64,000 nucleotides of DNA, taken from Epiperipatus broadwayi (Eukaryota; Onychophora; Udeonychophora; Euonychophora; Peripatidae). The translations under genes were made by a program, and so were the position numbers. Below, piece by piece: positions 52,010 to 63,389 of this stretch. The stretch covers positions 868,001-932,000 of the forward strand of contig JAQFVV010000318.1 of NCBI GenBank assembly GCA_028023455.1. Direction: 5' to 3'. Within the stretch, counting starts at the first letter, position 1. Each line of letters starts with the position of its first letter. A model generated the notes under the pieces. The model worked only from the letters and a program-made list of their open reading frames with translations. It was not told the origin of the DNA and did not search any database.

Positions 52010-52505
52010 GGTGCCAATTTAGTTTCTGCTCACAGCCATTTTGAAACCTAAAGACCAGCCAAAACCACTGCTGACATATCCAACTGATAAATGACATAAA
52101 TATTGAATAAAAGTACTTTAAATTCATATTTTAGAAATTATAACCTAGTAAAAATAATATGCTTTATTTCATATGGGCATATAGTATAATATTTTAGTAT
52201 TTGGAACATATAAGCTTGGTTTAATCAGACTTCTGCAACTTTTGGGTGATACTTCTTATTGACCAAATCATTCTTCCCTCTCCTGGCAAATTCTGGCACT
52301 TTGCGCTGTCATATTTCAAATATTTTATGATGGTAAATTTATAAAAATCCCTAATAAAATAAGGCATATTATTTTACTAGCTTCTAATTTTTAAAATAAT
52401 TTAAAGTACTTTTATTTAATATTTATGTCATTTATCAATGAGATGTGTCAGCAATGGTTTTTAGATTTCAAAATGGCTGTGAGCACAAACTAAATCAGGA
52501 CCACA
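52010..52505. mobile_element. MITE-like element with ~150-bp inverted repeats
   Basis: The left arm starts near 'tttagtttctgctcacagcc' (52019) and the right arm is its reverse ending near 52495; matching continues inward through 'ttgataaatgacataaatat' and 'aaagtactttaaatt' to 'agtaaaa.aatatgc'. The centre (52180-52350) is unique. No coding. Such long inverted repeats with a short loop fit a foldback or MITE; target duplication not determined. Confidence 0.75.
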
Positions 52506-52644
52506 AATTGTCTCACACATATGCTGGACAAACTGTTCACATTTCTTTCTCATAACAATAATTCAATTTGGTTTAAGATATCAAATCATTTAATCCAGCA
52601 TCTAACACATATTTTTTTAATCCAAATAAATTTTTCTCAACATA

Positions 52645-52692
52645 ATATTTAATAATGTAGATCACACAATATTTAATAATGTAGATCATTGT
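52645..52692 (+). repeat. Short 24-bp tandem duplication
   Basis: 'aatatttaataatgtagatc' occurs twice in a row. Confidence 0.8.
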
Positions 52693-54104
52693 TTTTTTTC
52701 CTAAACATTTCTTTCCATTTATGCAAGGTTTTTCAAAATTTAGTATAGCAGTTTATTCTAATTTTATCCTTCAATTTTTACATAATTTAAAATAATATTC
52801 ATATAACATTTATCTAATCTTCTTTTCTAGAATTCAACAACTTCATGCATGAAAATCTTGACACATATTTTTGCATAGCAGTTAAGTTAAAACTTTCTTT
52901 CTAACTTCTATGTATATTCAGTAATTATTATGTACAGTCATTCATAGAAAATAATGTTTGTTAATCACTTAACACTTTATCATAGACATAATACCATATT
53001 AATAATTCCCATAAATTAGGAATATCAATTCATAAGTAAGTCTCGATATTTTATCAATCAAAAATTTTTGAATCGATATATATATATATGATAAATATTT
53101 ATTAATTATTACTATAATAAAATGATTATCATTTATGAAAACTGTTTCTCTTTTATAATTGTTTAATTCTTTAAGAATTCCTCTGATATAAATGACAATA
53201 AACATTTTACAAGTTTTAAGAATCATCTTATTTTAACAAGTTATAGCAGAAGATTAAAATTACGTAGTTGGCACTATGTTTTACGTTTTTTTTCTTCCAA
53301 TACATCTGCTTTAAAATTAGGCATCTAAACAATTCATGATGAATAACACCTTTAGATAAAATAGAACAATTTTAAAATGTTACCTGCAACATTTTGACTT
53401 TAGAAAGCAAAAGTTTCACTAAAGATGCACTTTTAATTGACATATTGCCGATAAATTCTTCCTTTATATTGATCTAGACATTTTGATTAAATTGAGGATA
53501 AAAATCCAATATAAGTAGATATTTTGACTTTAACAAAAAAAAAAACTTATTAAAAATTTGACATTTCTTTGAATTTCAAATTCCCTTTAATGCAATTCTT
53601 CTTAATACACTTCCAATTCAATTCTTCTAATACAATTCCCAATATGACTCTTAAAATATGTGTGTACATATTCTTATATAACTTACTGTTGTCATTCATT
53701 CTGATTGACAAGAAACATCATTTCCTATTGATTTCTTCACCTTGATACAACAGCTGATTGGTCTTTTACTATGGTCTGATGCTAATTAGTCATAAGTAAC
53801 ATGACGGTTATGTGATAATTTGGAAATTTCCAAATATTAAGTTATATGGTTAAATAAAACTAATAATAAAATATTAAATAAAAATTATTTAAACTAAGTT
53901 AATTTTGTGAATGAAAAATTTTAGAGGTTCATTTAACTTTGACTAAATATTTTTAATCAATCAAAATGCTCTTGAATGATATTAAACAATACACATAAAA
54001 ATACTGTTTTTCCCAATAAATAAAATTACCACACAAGTACACACACCCATACATTTAAAGATCATTCTCTATTTTTTCCTATTGAATTTAAATTTATCTT
54101 TAAA

Positions 54105-54205
54105 TAGGTCAGTGCAGCGGCCTTGCAAGCAAGCAGTTGTTTGTGGACAGTTGTTGTGGGTTCGCTTCCCCGGCAATGCTATGACATATGGAAAAAAAAA
54201 AATGA
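54105..54205 (+). mobile_element. tRNA-like SINE, copy 3 (5' part lost)
   Basis: Has the 'ccttgcaagcaagcagttg' block, B box-like GGTTCGCTTCC (54159), 'gcaatgctatgacatatgg' and an A-rich tail. The A box region is diverged or missing. Confidence 0.7.
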
Positions 54206-54631
54206 AAAAAATAGCAATAAACCTATTTATCTATTTTTAAATTAATTAAATCGATTTAGTTTACTTTCTGCTTTAAATTTAATACTCTTATTTAATAAAC
54301 TGACTGATTAATTTTTACAATTGATTTTAAATCAAATCTTTTATTAAATTTACAATAGCTACATTATTATTTATAATTTATATAAAAACATCAAATATTT
54401 ACATATGTTTAAGTTTCCATATAATAATGACGTATTATAAATTATTAAAATTTTGCAAGTTCATTTATAAAAATCACATGATTAGTAATTTAAAGTGATT
54501 AATCAAAAATCTTCACACTCTCAGTTCTAAATGCTTCAGATTGGCCTATACATATAGCTTGAGTGAAAAAGATAGAGTGAATTCATTCTAACTTTTAAAA
54601 AGACATTATTTTGGGTTGGGAAAGGAGAGTA

Positions 54632-55604
54632 CACCTGGGTCTCATTTTATGTGGTAGTTAGGTTTCACAGAAAACCTGCATTAAAAAAATCGCACATAAA
54701 TAGACTTAACTTACCTTGAAAAATGAGAGATAGGTTCTGTAATTTTCAGAATTCACATAACAGCAAAGAAACAAGGAAAAATTACTTTAAAATTTGCATT
54801 AAAAAAAATAAGCAAATAAAGTATGACTAATAAAAAATGTCAAATATTTGAAAAAAATTAATACAAGACAAACTTTTTTTTACTTTTTTTATTAAGTATA
54901 GTATTTAATTTTACATTACATATTTTAATCATTACCGCTAGTGTTCATTTGTAAAGTGGTAAGAAATCAGATTCATTGTGATGTGATGTATTGTGGCTTC
55001 TCCTTAAATGAAGTCAAAAATCTTTCAGCAATTATGCCCAGAGAAACCTGTTAGTCACTTTATTTTTATTCATGATGTGATGTAAACTAGTGCCACTTTC
55101 AGTCTTGTGCTGTGTTAATGGTTTTTTGTTTCTATAATAAAAAATGAGATCACAATCAAAACAAAAAGATTATACATTATCATTAGAAAAATTATTTTCA
55201 GTTTATAAAATCTTCATTTTTTTATTTTAAAAATCTAAAAGATTATTTATTTCTGTTATATATAACAAAATACATTTTAAAAGTTTAAATTTTTTGAATA
55301 TTTATTGTGATATTTTTATATGTAAGTATAAATATATTATTATTATTTACTCATTAGTATAAATAGGTTATTTACATAGAAGCTAAGATTCTCAATGCAG
55401 CTTCAGGCCATATTCATGTTAGCTGCTAATATAACAGTATATTTTTGAAGAAAAAAAATATTTCAAGTCAAAATAAGTTATTAATAATTTAAATTTCTTG
55501 ATATCTAATAAATATAGTGAAATATGAAAGATATTAAGAAGAAACATGAATCACATAACTTCAAAATCACATTAAAATAATCTGCATAAAATGAGACTCA
55601 GGTG
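54632..55604. mobile_element. Mariner/pogo-like MITE, copy 2 (973 bp)
   Basis: Ends CACCTGGGTCTC and GAGACTCAGGTG with TA on both sides (54630-54631, 55605-55606), the TA duplication of mariner-type elements. Same family as 30799-31643 but inverted and without the nested internal palindrome. No transposase. Confidence 0.8.
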
Positions 55605-55609
55605 TATTC

Positions 55610-56555
55610 AGTTTGAATAGTGTTCCATCTGTAAAGCACATGTGCCATGGTTTAAGTTATGTTATTATTTATAATAGCTATTCCATTAAATTTTTATGTA
55701 CTAATTGCTTTAGTCAGTATTAGGTAATTACTTCAGGCACTCCTCTCTTTTTGCTAACTTATTAATAATCTAAACTTCAATATGATTAGTTACATTTAGA
55801 TTTAACTTATTAACATATGCTTTGAACTATATGTTTAAATATTATTTTAGTAAAGCCATGAATTAAAACATTATATTGCATATTCCTGACAGAAACATTT
55901 TAATCATTAGTTAATTAAACTTATATAAGCTTAGATCAGTTATAGATACTGTTTGATTTAATAAACTTTTCTAAGAAAAAAATTTTTTTTAGTTAAACAT
56001 CAATATAGAAACTGTAGTTTTCTTGGCAAAGTCAAAGATCACAATATATAACATATATTTTTAAAGAGCTTTATGATGTATTGATTGAACAACAGGTGGT
56101 CAATCTAGGTTAAATAAAATTTGGACTTTTTAAAAAAATTCTCATCCAGGCAAAGCTCTCTTTCATGTAATCATCTTATACACAATTGAACTAATAATTT
56201 TTATTATGGTAAATAGATTTCTAGTAATTATTGACCAGAAAAGAAAGAAAAATCAATAATAATAAATGACTCAATCTTTAAACAGCTGCAAATTAGAAAT
56301 ATGTGAATAATTATTTTTCCTTCATATTTTCTATTCAGAAATGAATAAAAATATCTTTGACTTACAATAAGCTATTAAAGGCTGCTTTACTGATAGAGTA
56401 CTTGGTGATATGCAAAGAAATCTATTATTTTGTATATGCATGAGTGACATTATAAACAAAAAATAAAAAACAACATAAATGATAGTTGTAGTACTTTTTA
56501 TAAATCCTTAACAAAATTATTGCATTTTGGATTTAAAAACTTCTTAGTAGGTAAT
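55610..56555. other. AT-rich sequence without recognised feature
   Basis: No repeat or gene recognised. Confidence 0.35.
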
Positions 56556-56559
56556 ACTA

Positions 56560-57640
56560 TTGTAAACATCACATGATCACCATTTCTTATGCTTCCTTAT
56601 AACGGTTATTAAAATGGGAAAAACTCTCTATACATATTGCCATCCAGTGCAAGCCAGAGTAATCAATGTATGCCAGAAGGCTTGTGTGTAAAATCCTCAT
56701 CTAGTGCCTACTCATACAATATCCCCAGACTAGTTTTTGGATTGTAGCCTTCATCAGTGAGAAGCCTTAAATCTGAGAGCACTGCACCTAAATCTTAGGA
56801 TTACTGCAACCCTCCAGCAGCCAACTTTTATTTCTATTTAACTACAAAACTATGAGTCTTAAATTAAAAAACATTATAATATTTTCAATCCAAGCTCATT
56901 AGCTTATATAGTCATATAACTCCGAACTCATTTCAGTACATATACATTTTGATGTCTTTGGTTTTTTAATAACCATAACCATCACTATTCTATTAGGAAG
57001 AATTGGTTTTAAGCCAACAAACCAGAAACTAGTCTGGGGATATTGGATGAGTAGGCACTAGATGGGTATTTTATGCTCAAGCCTTCTGGCATCCATTGAT
57101 TACTCTGGCTTGCACTGAGTGACAATATGTATAGATAGTTTTCCCTATTTTAATAAGTTATAAGCAAGCATAAGAAATGGTGATCATGTGATGTTTATTG
57201 GTTTAAAACCAATTCTATCTAATAGGATAGTGGTAACTATGGTTGTTAAAAAACCAAAGACACCAAAATGTATAGGTAATGAACTGATTTTAGACCTATA
57301 TGACTATACAAGCTAATGAGCTTGGATTGAAAATATTATAGTGTTTTCAATTTAGGTCTCATAGTTTTCTAATTAAGTACAGATAAGAATTGGCTGCTAG
57401 AGGGTTGCGTTAGATCCTAAGATCTAGATACAGTGCTCTCAGATTCAAGGCTCCTCACTGACAAAAGCCACAAGCCAGAAACTAGTCTGAGGATATTGGA
57501 TGAGTAGGCACTAGATGAGATTTTATGCACAAGCCTTCTGGCATCCATAGATTACTCTGGTTGGCACAGGGTGGCACTACTGTATGAAGAATTTTGACTA
57601 AGAGATGGTGATCATGTGATGTTTGATGGTTTAACACAAA
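56560..57640. repeat. Hammerhead family B inverted-repeat composite
   Basis: 56567-57196 is bounded by inverted 'acatcacatgatcaccattt' ends; a further unit continues to about 57625 with another 'gatggtgatcatgtgatgtt' end. Hammerhead-like cores occur at 56757-56710 (minus; CUGAUGA intact, stem I six pairs, but G12 of GAAA replaced by A) and 57446-57500 (plus; stem I CCUCA/UGAGG perfect, GAAACUAGUC intact, but CUGACAA, i.e. G8 replaced). Each thus carries a single inactivating core change. Confidence 0.75.
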
Positions 57641-57644
57641 TCCT

Positions 57645-59195
57645 ACATAATAGGATAGTGTTGGCTATAACCAATACATTCTTGAGCCAGGCTAGTTTTA
57701 TAGATGATAACATGCTTTAAAGATATGTTTTGTAACACATTCAAAACGATTTATTTTCTATAATCAAACAAAATCGTTAAGCTTATATAGAGTAATTCCA
57801 TCCATTATATTTTTTATATTTTTATTCATAACTTTATCAAAATTTTAATTTACATCATTTATTTTTACATTCCTCATTTTTACATATAATTGAATCTATT
57901 CTGGGGATCCATTTAAAAATTAAAGTTAACTGTGGATTATTCAAACTGACATATCATAATTATTTTCTAGATATGTGTTTGGTTTTCTTTTTGTGGTAAA
58001 TTTGAGCAAATATGAGTGTTTTATACAATTTTGAAGCCTTGCCATTAGATGATGAAATAAATATTTTTGATAAATATTTTTATTTTTAATTTAGAAATTT
58101 CATTTCTATTATTCTAGTTAATTAAATGATACTTTAGTTTCAAGTGTATTATACTTCACTTTTCTATTTTTAACAAAGATGAAATATAAAAATAGCTTGA
58201 CTAGGATTTCCAGATTTGTAAAATATCACAAACTAGACAAAAGGTGCATGAATTATTCCTCAGTCTATTCAGGGATTCAAGAGAATTTTTTTAAGAAAAT
58301 TTAAAAAGTCAATTTTAAAGATATTTTCGCTCAGAATAAAAATGCTTTAAAGGGTGATTACAAATATTGCCTTTTTCTGAAATTATGCAACCAATTGCAT
58401 AAAATGGGTAAAGAATTAGGCAAACAATGATTCAAAACACCATCAATAATATATTACAAGAAATAACATTATTCATTTCAATATCAACCATGTGATTTCC
58501 CACATGGGTGAGAAAAATTTTTAAAGATTAAAAAAAAAATCAAATTCAGTCAATTAAAGTGTTATACATATTAATAAAAAAGGGAAAAAAGAACTGGAAT
58601 GGGCTGTTAAAAAAAAAAAAAAAACTTATTAAAAAAATAATTTTCTTATTATATTCATTTTGGATTCTCACTTTCTTAGAATGGTATCAGACCTCTAGTA
58701 TGTTCAGCGAGTAAAAGAAAAAAATACACCATTTCCTAATCAAATATAATCATCTGACAAACTTGCCATGATACTTCAAAAAAATCTGGTTAAAAATGAA
58801 CAAACAACACTTATTTCAAATTGCAAAGCTGAGATAACTAATGTATATAATGGCCACAAATGAACTGTTTAATATTTTTCATTGGAAAAAAACAAATTAC
58901 ACTTGTTTTGTAAATCTTACATTCAAAAGGGAGTATTTAAAATTTATCTTAATTGTTTAAACTTTGTATTTAATATCTTTTTTATGAATTGTTTAAAGTA
59001 GTAAGCAAAAGTTTTTTTTTAAAAAAAAAGAAAAATGTTTACTTAAAGTTAGTTGCATTTGTGTGCAGCTGAAGTAAAAAAGAAAAAAGGAGACAATATT
59101 ATCTCTGTATTATATATATATTTGTTATCTTTGTAAAAAAAAATTTTTAATCCATAATAACCAAATGTTATTTTATAAAAATTGCTAGTTTAAAA
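57645..59195. other. AT-rich sequence without recognised feature
   Basis: A/T runs only; nothing identifiable. Confidence 0.35.
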
Positions 59196-59231
<36 letters not shown>

Positions 59232-59250
59232 TAAATAAATAAATAAATAA
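59196..59250 (+). repeat. (AAT)n(AAAT)n microsatellite
   Basis: Simple repeat just upstream of the truncated 5' end of the first Penelope-like element. Confidence 0.9.
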
Positions 59251-59288
59251 TGATAATTAAGGAAAATATAATATTTGCATAAATATAA

Positions 59289-59410
59289 TGTAATTTATTG
59301 TATGAAATTTTGGTTTTATGTTGTAAAGATTTGGTTTTTAGATATAATGAATGTTTTTATAAGCAAAAGAAAGGTTTATGTATGGGAAATTGTTTAAGTG
59401 GTTATCTGGC

Positions 59411-59460
<50 letters not shown>

Positions 59461-60409
59461 GAGAAAAAATATTTTGGTAATAGATATGGTCTTGTTTTTT
59501 ATTGTAGATATATTGATGATTATTTTACTATTTTTAAAGGAGATTATAAAAATGTTAAAAGGTTTTTAAAATATATAAATAGTAAAGATATTAATATTAA
59601 ATTTACTATGGAAAAAGAAATAGGGGGATGTATTGAATATATTAATATAAAAATAAAAAAAAATTTTGTTAATCATAATTTAGATATTGAAACATCAGTT
59701 TTTAGAAAGAAAACTTTTTATGGTTTATTAAGTAATTGGAATTCTGACTTAGATAAACATTGTAAAATGAACATTATTAATAATAGAATAAAAAGAGGAA
59801 TAAAAATTTGTTTTAATAAAAATTTGTTAAATGAAGAATTAAATATTATAAAAAAAGAATGTTTATTAAATGATTACTCTTGGGATGTTGTATTAAAATG
59901 TTTTTCAAATAGCAATTTAAATAAAATAAAAAGTGGAGAAAAATTGAAAAAAAAGTTTGGTGATAATACATTTTTTATAGGTTTTAAAGTTGAAAATTTT
60001 ATTTTTAAAAAGATAAAAAATTTATTTCATAGATTTAATAAAAAATATGTTTTTAGTATTTATCCTGTATACAAGAAAAAATGTAATTTATATAATTTAA
60101 TTAATAAAGGAGATTTTATTGATTTTTCAAATATAATGCAAGCTGTTTATTGTATAAAATGTATATATTGTTTAAAATATAATAGTAAAGATTTATCTTA
60201 TGTGGGTAATACAAAGAATTTTTTTAAAAACTAGATTAAAACAGCATTTGTCAGATAGAAATTCAGCATTATATTTACATAAAAAAAAATTTGGTCATGT
60301 CAATTTTAAAATTGTTCCTTTAGAATGTATAATTAAACAAAAAGAAACATTTGAAAAGGAAAGTTTATATATAAAGATGTTAAATCCTGTTTTGAATAGT
60401 ATATTATAA
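59289..60409 (+). pseudogene. Penelope-like element 1: RT C-terminal half plus GIY-YIG
   Basis: The frame opens YEILVLCCKDLVFRYNECFY then KQKKGLCMGNCLSGYLADIY, the RT block 'Y.Q..GL.MG..LS..LADIYM..FE' of Penelope-like elements. After a 44-bp (TA)n tract it continues, in another frame, NFEKKYFGNRYGLVFYCRYI and DDYFTIFKG (catalytic YIDD), the thumb/linker, CIKCIYCLKYNSKDLSYVGN (GIY-YIG start) and, after a further shift near 60230, RLKQHLSDRNSALYLHKKKF to PVLNSIL. Upstream RT motifs are missing. Two frameshifts and the truncation make it non-functional. It lies head-to-tail with element 2. Confidence 0.85.
59412..59455. repeat. (TA)n tract inside Penelope RT coding region
   Basis: TA repeats sit exactly at the LADIY codons of the RT and put the two sides out of frame. 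Confidence 0.9.
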
Positions 60410-61081
60410 AATAAAATAAAAAAGAAGAAAACAAATGTTTTGTAAAATTTAATGGAATGTTTTGTTTTTTAAAAAGAAAAGAATGTAAAAATGTGTTTTG
60501 TTTTAAAAAGAAAGAAATATAAAAATGTGTTAATAGAATGATAAAAAACTATATTTTGTAACAATAAAAGGTTTATTTAAGCAAAATGTAAAGTTGAAAG
60601 CTGTTATGAAAAAGAAACCATAGTAAGTAAAGAATATATTTTCCAAGATAGTATGTATATATGGCAGGATTTTTGTTTTTATTTATTTATAAAAAAAATT
60701 TATAGAATTTTTTTTTTCTTATATATATTTTTAGTTCCTTGAAAAAGACTATAGAAAAAAATGAAGAAATAGTTGAAACATTGGAAATCTATTTTAATAT
60801 ATATTTCATTTTTGGTGGCAAAAAAATAAAAAACCAAGTTTTTAAAAGATTTGGTGTGTTTTATAATTATTTTAAAAGTATTTTGACCACTTTTAATAAA
60901 GAAAATAAGGTGAAAGAGTTTATTTTTATTTATTTTTGAATATATGAAACTTGGATTTTTGAACACAGAGAAGAAGGGAAATTTGTAGAAGATTTATGGT
61001 AAACTGAAACAAAGGAGGAGGAGGATCTATGGTATATATAAATATGGTTTTGGAAAATGGTTTTAAAGATTCTAGGAAGCA
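60410..61081 (+). other. Non-coding spacer between Penelope-like elements
   Basis: AT-rich with repeated 'aaaatgtgtt' blocks (60485-60530). A block 'ccttgaaaaagactatag' at 60737, followed by 'agttgaaacattgg', also occurs in a related form at 44200. No CUGANGA/GAAA hammerhead core was found here. It could be the UTR or pLTR of the tandem elements. Confidence 0.4.
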
Positions 61082-61620
61082 GTGTTTTTTTTAAATGTGA
61101 AAAGTGATGTTGAAGATTTTAATATAGAACTTTGTAATAATATAAATTATGATATCAATGTTTTGTTAAAACAATTAAAATGTTGTATTTTGGATAAAAG
61201 GGTTTTAAAATACACTATACAAATAATTAATAAATGGTTAAAAAATAAAATGAAAATTGTTAAGTTAAATATGGATATTAAATTTTTAAATTTTTGTTAT
61301 GATAATTATATTTGTCCAAATTTTATAAAACTGAATGTTTTTGAAGATATTTTACATAAAGGGTTTTTAAAAAAATTAAAAAGAAAAATTTTAAAGGGTT
61401 ATATTATAAATGTATATAAAAAAAATGGATGTTAAATGATATAAAAAATATTTATGAGAGTTTAACAAAATTAATTACATTTAATGAAGAATGGTTTATG
61501 GAGAAAAAAATTTATAAGAAAATGTTTTTATTTAGAAAAAAAATTTCAGATAGCCATTATAAAAAAAATTCAAATGTTAATTATTAAGAATGATAAATGT
61601 AATAATAATAATATTTATTA
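61082..61620 (+). pseudogene. Penelope-like element 2, N-terminal part
   Basis: The frame reads FFLNVKSDVEDFNIELCNNI, then IKFLNFCYDNYICPNFIKLN and LKKLKRKILKGY, resembling the Penelope N-terminal region 'FL..C....I.P.F.KLN...L'. A one-base shift at about 61433 leads on to MLNDIKNIYESLTKLITFNE and EEWFMEKKIYKKMFLF. The coding then runs into a (TA)n tract where the 1.75 kb insertion is placed. Confidence 0.65.
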
Positions 61621-61644
61621 TAGAAACTATATATATATATATAT

Positions 61645-63389
61645 TGTAACGGGCACGGGACAATTGAAGGCTACACTTCCCTTTTATGAGTGCATAATGG
61701 GGAATTCTAATGATTCAAGATCGTCCACTTTCCGCTACCTCAAGCAGAGAGAACATATGGACACACACAAGTCTATATCCGTATTTGACCGAATCTGTAT
61801 GCTATACAGATATAGCACCAGATTATTTTTCCCGACCAACCGTCTCTTGACTGCTGTAAGATCTGACAGAGTTACAGCGCTTGGATGATTTATAAATTTA
61901 ACAGGATCAAATACTGCACCACCAACTTCCACGTGTTAATTCAATAATCAAAAAAAAATGAATAATAGTTTTCCCACCCTTTGACTAGACTACCCTTTTG
62001 GAGTGGCGAAGAATGAGACAAGGCAGGTTTAAATAAAATAATAGATTTAATAGAATAAATTAATCGTAAAAGAGATATAAAAACAACACATTAACATGAA
62101 ATGAAAAACAGATTATAATCTATAGTGCTACAAGAAAAGAATACATATAAAACTATTATAAATGATGGTACATTTATAAATCGTCAGTCTGGGTATTTAT
62201 CAAAAAAATTCAAGAATGTCTTTATCATTCACAAAAGGCATGTGGCCATTGTCTAATTAAACTATGTGCACATTGAAATATATAACAAAATAGTATGTAT
62301 CTTTACCTAGGTTTTAGTCTCTGAATTTATCCGACGTCTTGCCGACCGTCACATGGATTTTCTCCACTTCTTTAGGATGGACGGTCACAGGTTAGATTTG
62401 GTTGTGCGTAGCTTCTCAGTGTTAAGGCATCAAGGACAGGGCATCAAGAACAAGGCATCGAGGACAAGGCAACTAAATGAATCCATCGGCAGGCACTATG
62501 ACGACGGTTATTACATTTTGACAAGAACCATTAGTACAGTAAGTCTGGATCGACCAGCGATCACGATAGCCTTAGCCAGCCATTCTAGATGAGGCACTGA
62601 TGTTGAAAGTCATATTTGTTAACTATAGTGGTTGATTATCGGAGCTGTCTTTTACCACCCTCTCGACACGAAGTCTCTAGCTCTAATCTCTACTGAAAAC
62701 CTTTTTTTTTTAATTAAAAAATTCCACCAGCCTTTGTCCTTCCGATCCTTTGTTTTCACTTTCATTCACACCTTTCTTACTATGCCTTCGGCCATATGTA
62801 AATTTGTTTTACCCAATCTAGTAGCACTATGTACATTTATTTATTTTAATATTTTTTAATTTAATTACACAGATTTTAATATATGTTTTTCTCTCTCTTT
62901 TTTTTATTTAAGTTTAGACAAGCCTTTATTATTGCTGTCTATATTCTGCTTCAAATACACTCCGTACACGCATTTCGTTTATCATCAACCGTGTACTTTA
63001 AAACTCAGATCCTTATCTTTTGATTGTTTAACTTTCTATGTTTTGCGTGCTATTTAAGGTTTTTTTTAAACCCTACTTTCTTTCAAAATCAGATTTTAAC
63101 TTGCATTTGATTTATATTTCTTTATCACTTTATTTTTTAACGTACACCTCCAATATTTCTAATTTTACATTTTAATTTCCCCAAAATCCGAACTTTGGAG
63201 GGTAAAAGATAAGAATCTTTTTGATTCTACTTCCCTCTCTTTTTTAATTAATTGAAACATTTCTTTGTTCTGTAAATTTTTCTAAGCTCGCTCTTTTTTC
63301 TTTTTTATTTATTTTATCAAACATGATATTTAATATTCTGTGAATGTTTAATATTTATATGTGTGACCGCAGTATGTGCGATCATCACA
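61645..63389. mobile_element. 1.75 kb TG...CA insertion, candidate solo LTR
   Basis: It interrupts Penelope-like element 2 between NNNIYYRNYIYI and IYYKKENRNGGNK. The inserted DNA begins TGTAACGGGCACGGG and ends GATCATCACA, and the flanks are both (TA)n, so any target duplication is uninformative. It is less AT-rich than its host in 61.65-61.95 and 62.33-62.6 kb. TGTAACG starts are common in Gypsy LTRs, which suggests a solo LTR, but no second LTR, primer site or protein is present. Small ORFs inside (e.g. 62353-62592) are unrecognised. Confidence 0.5.
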
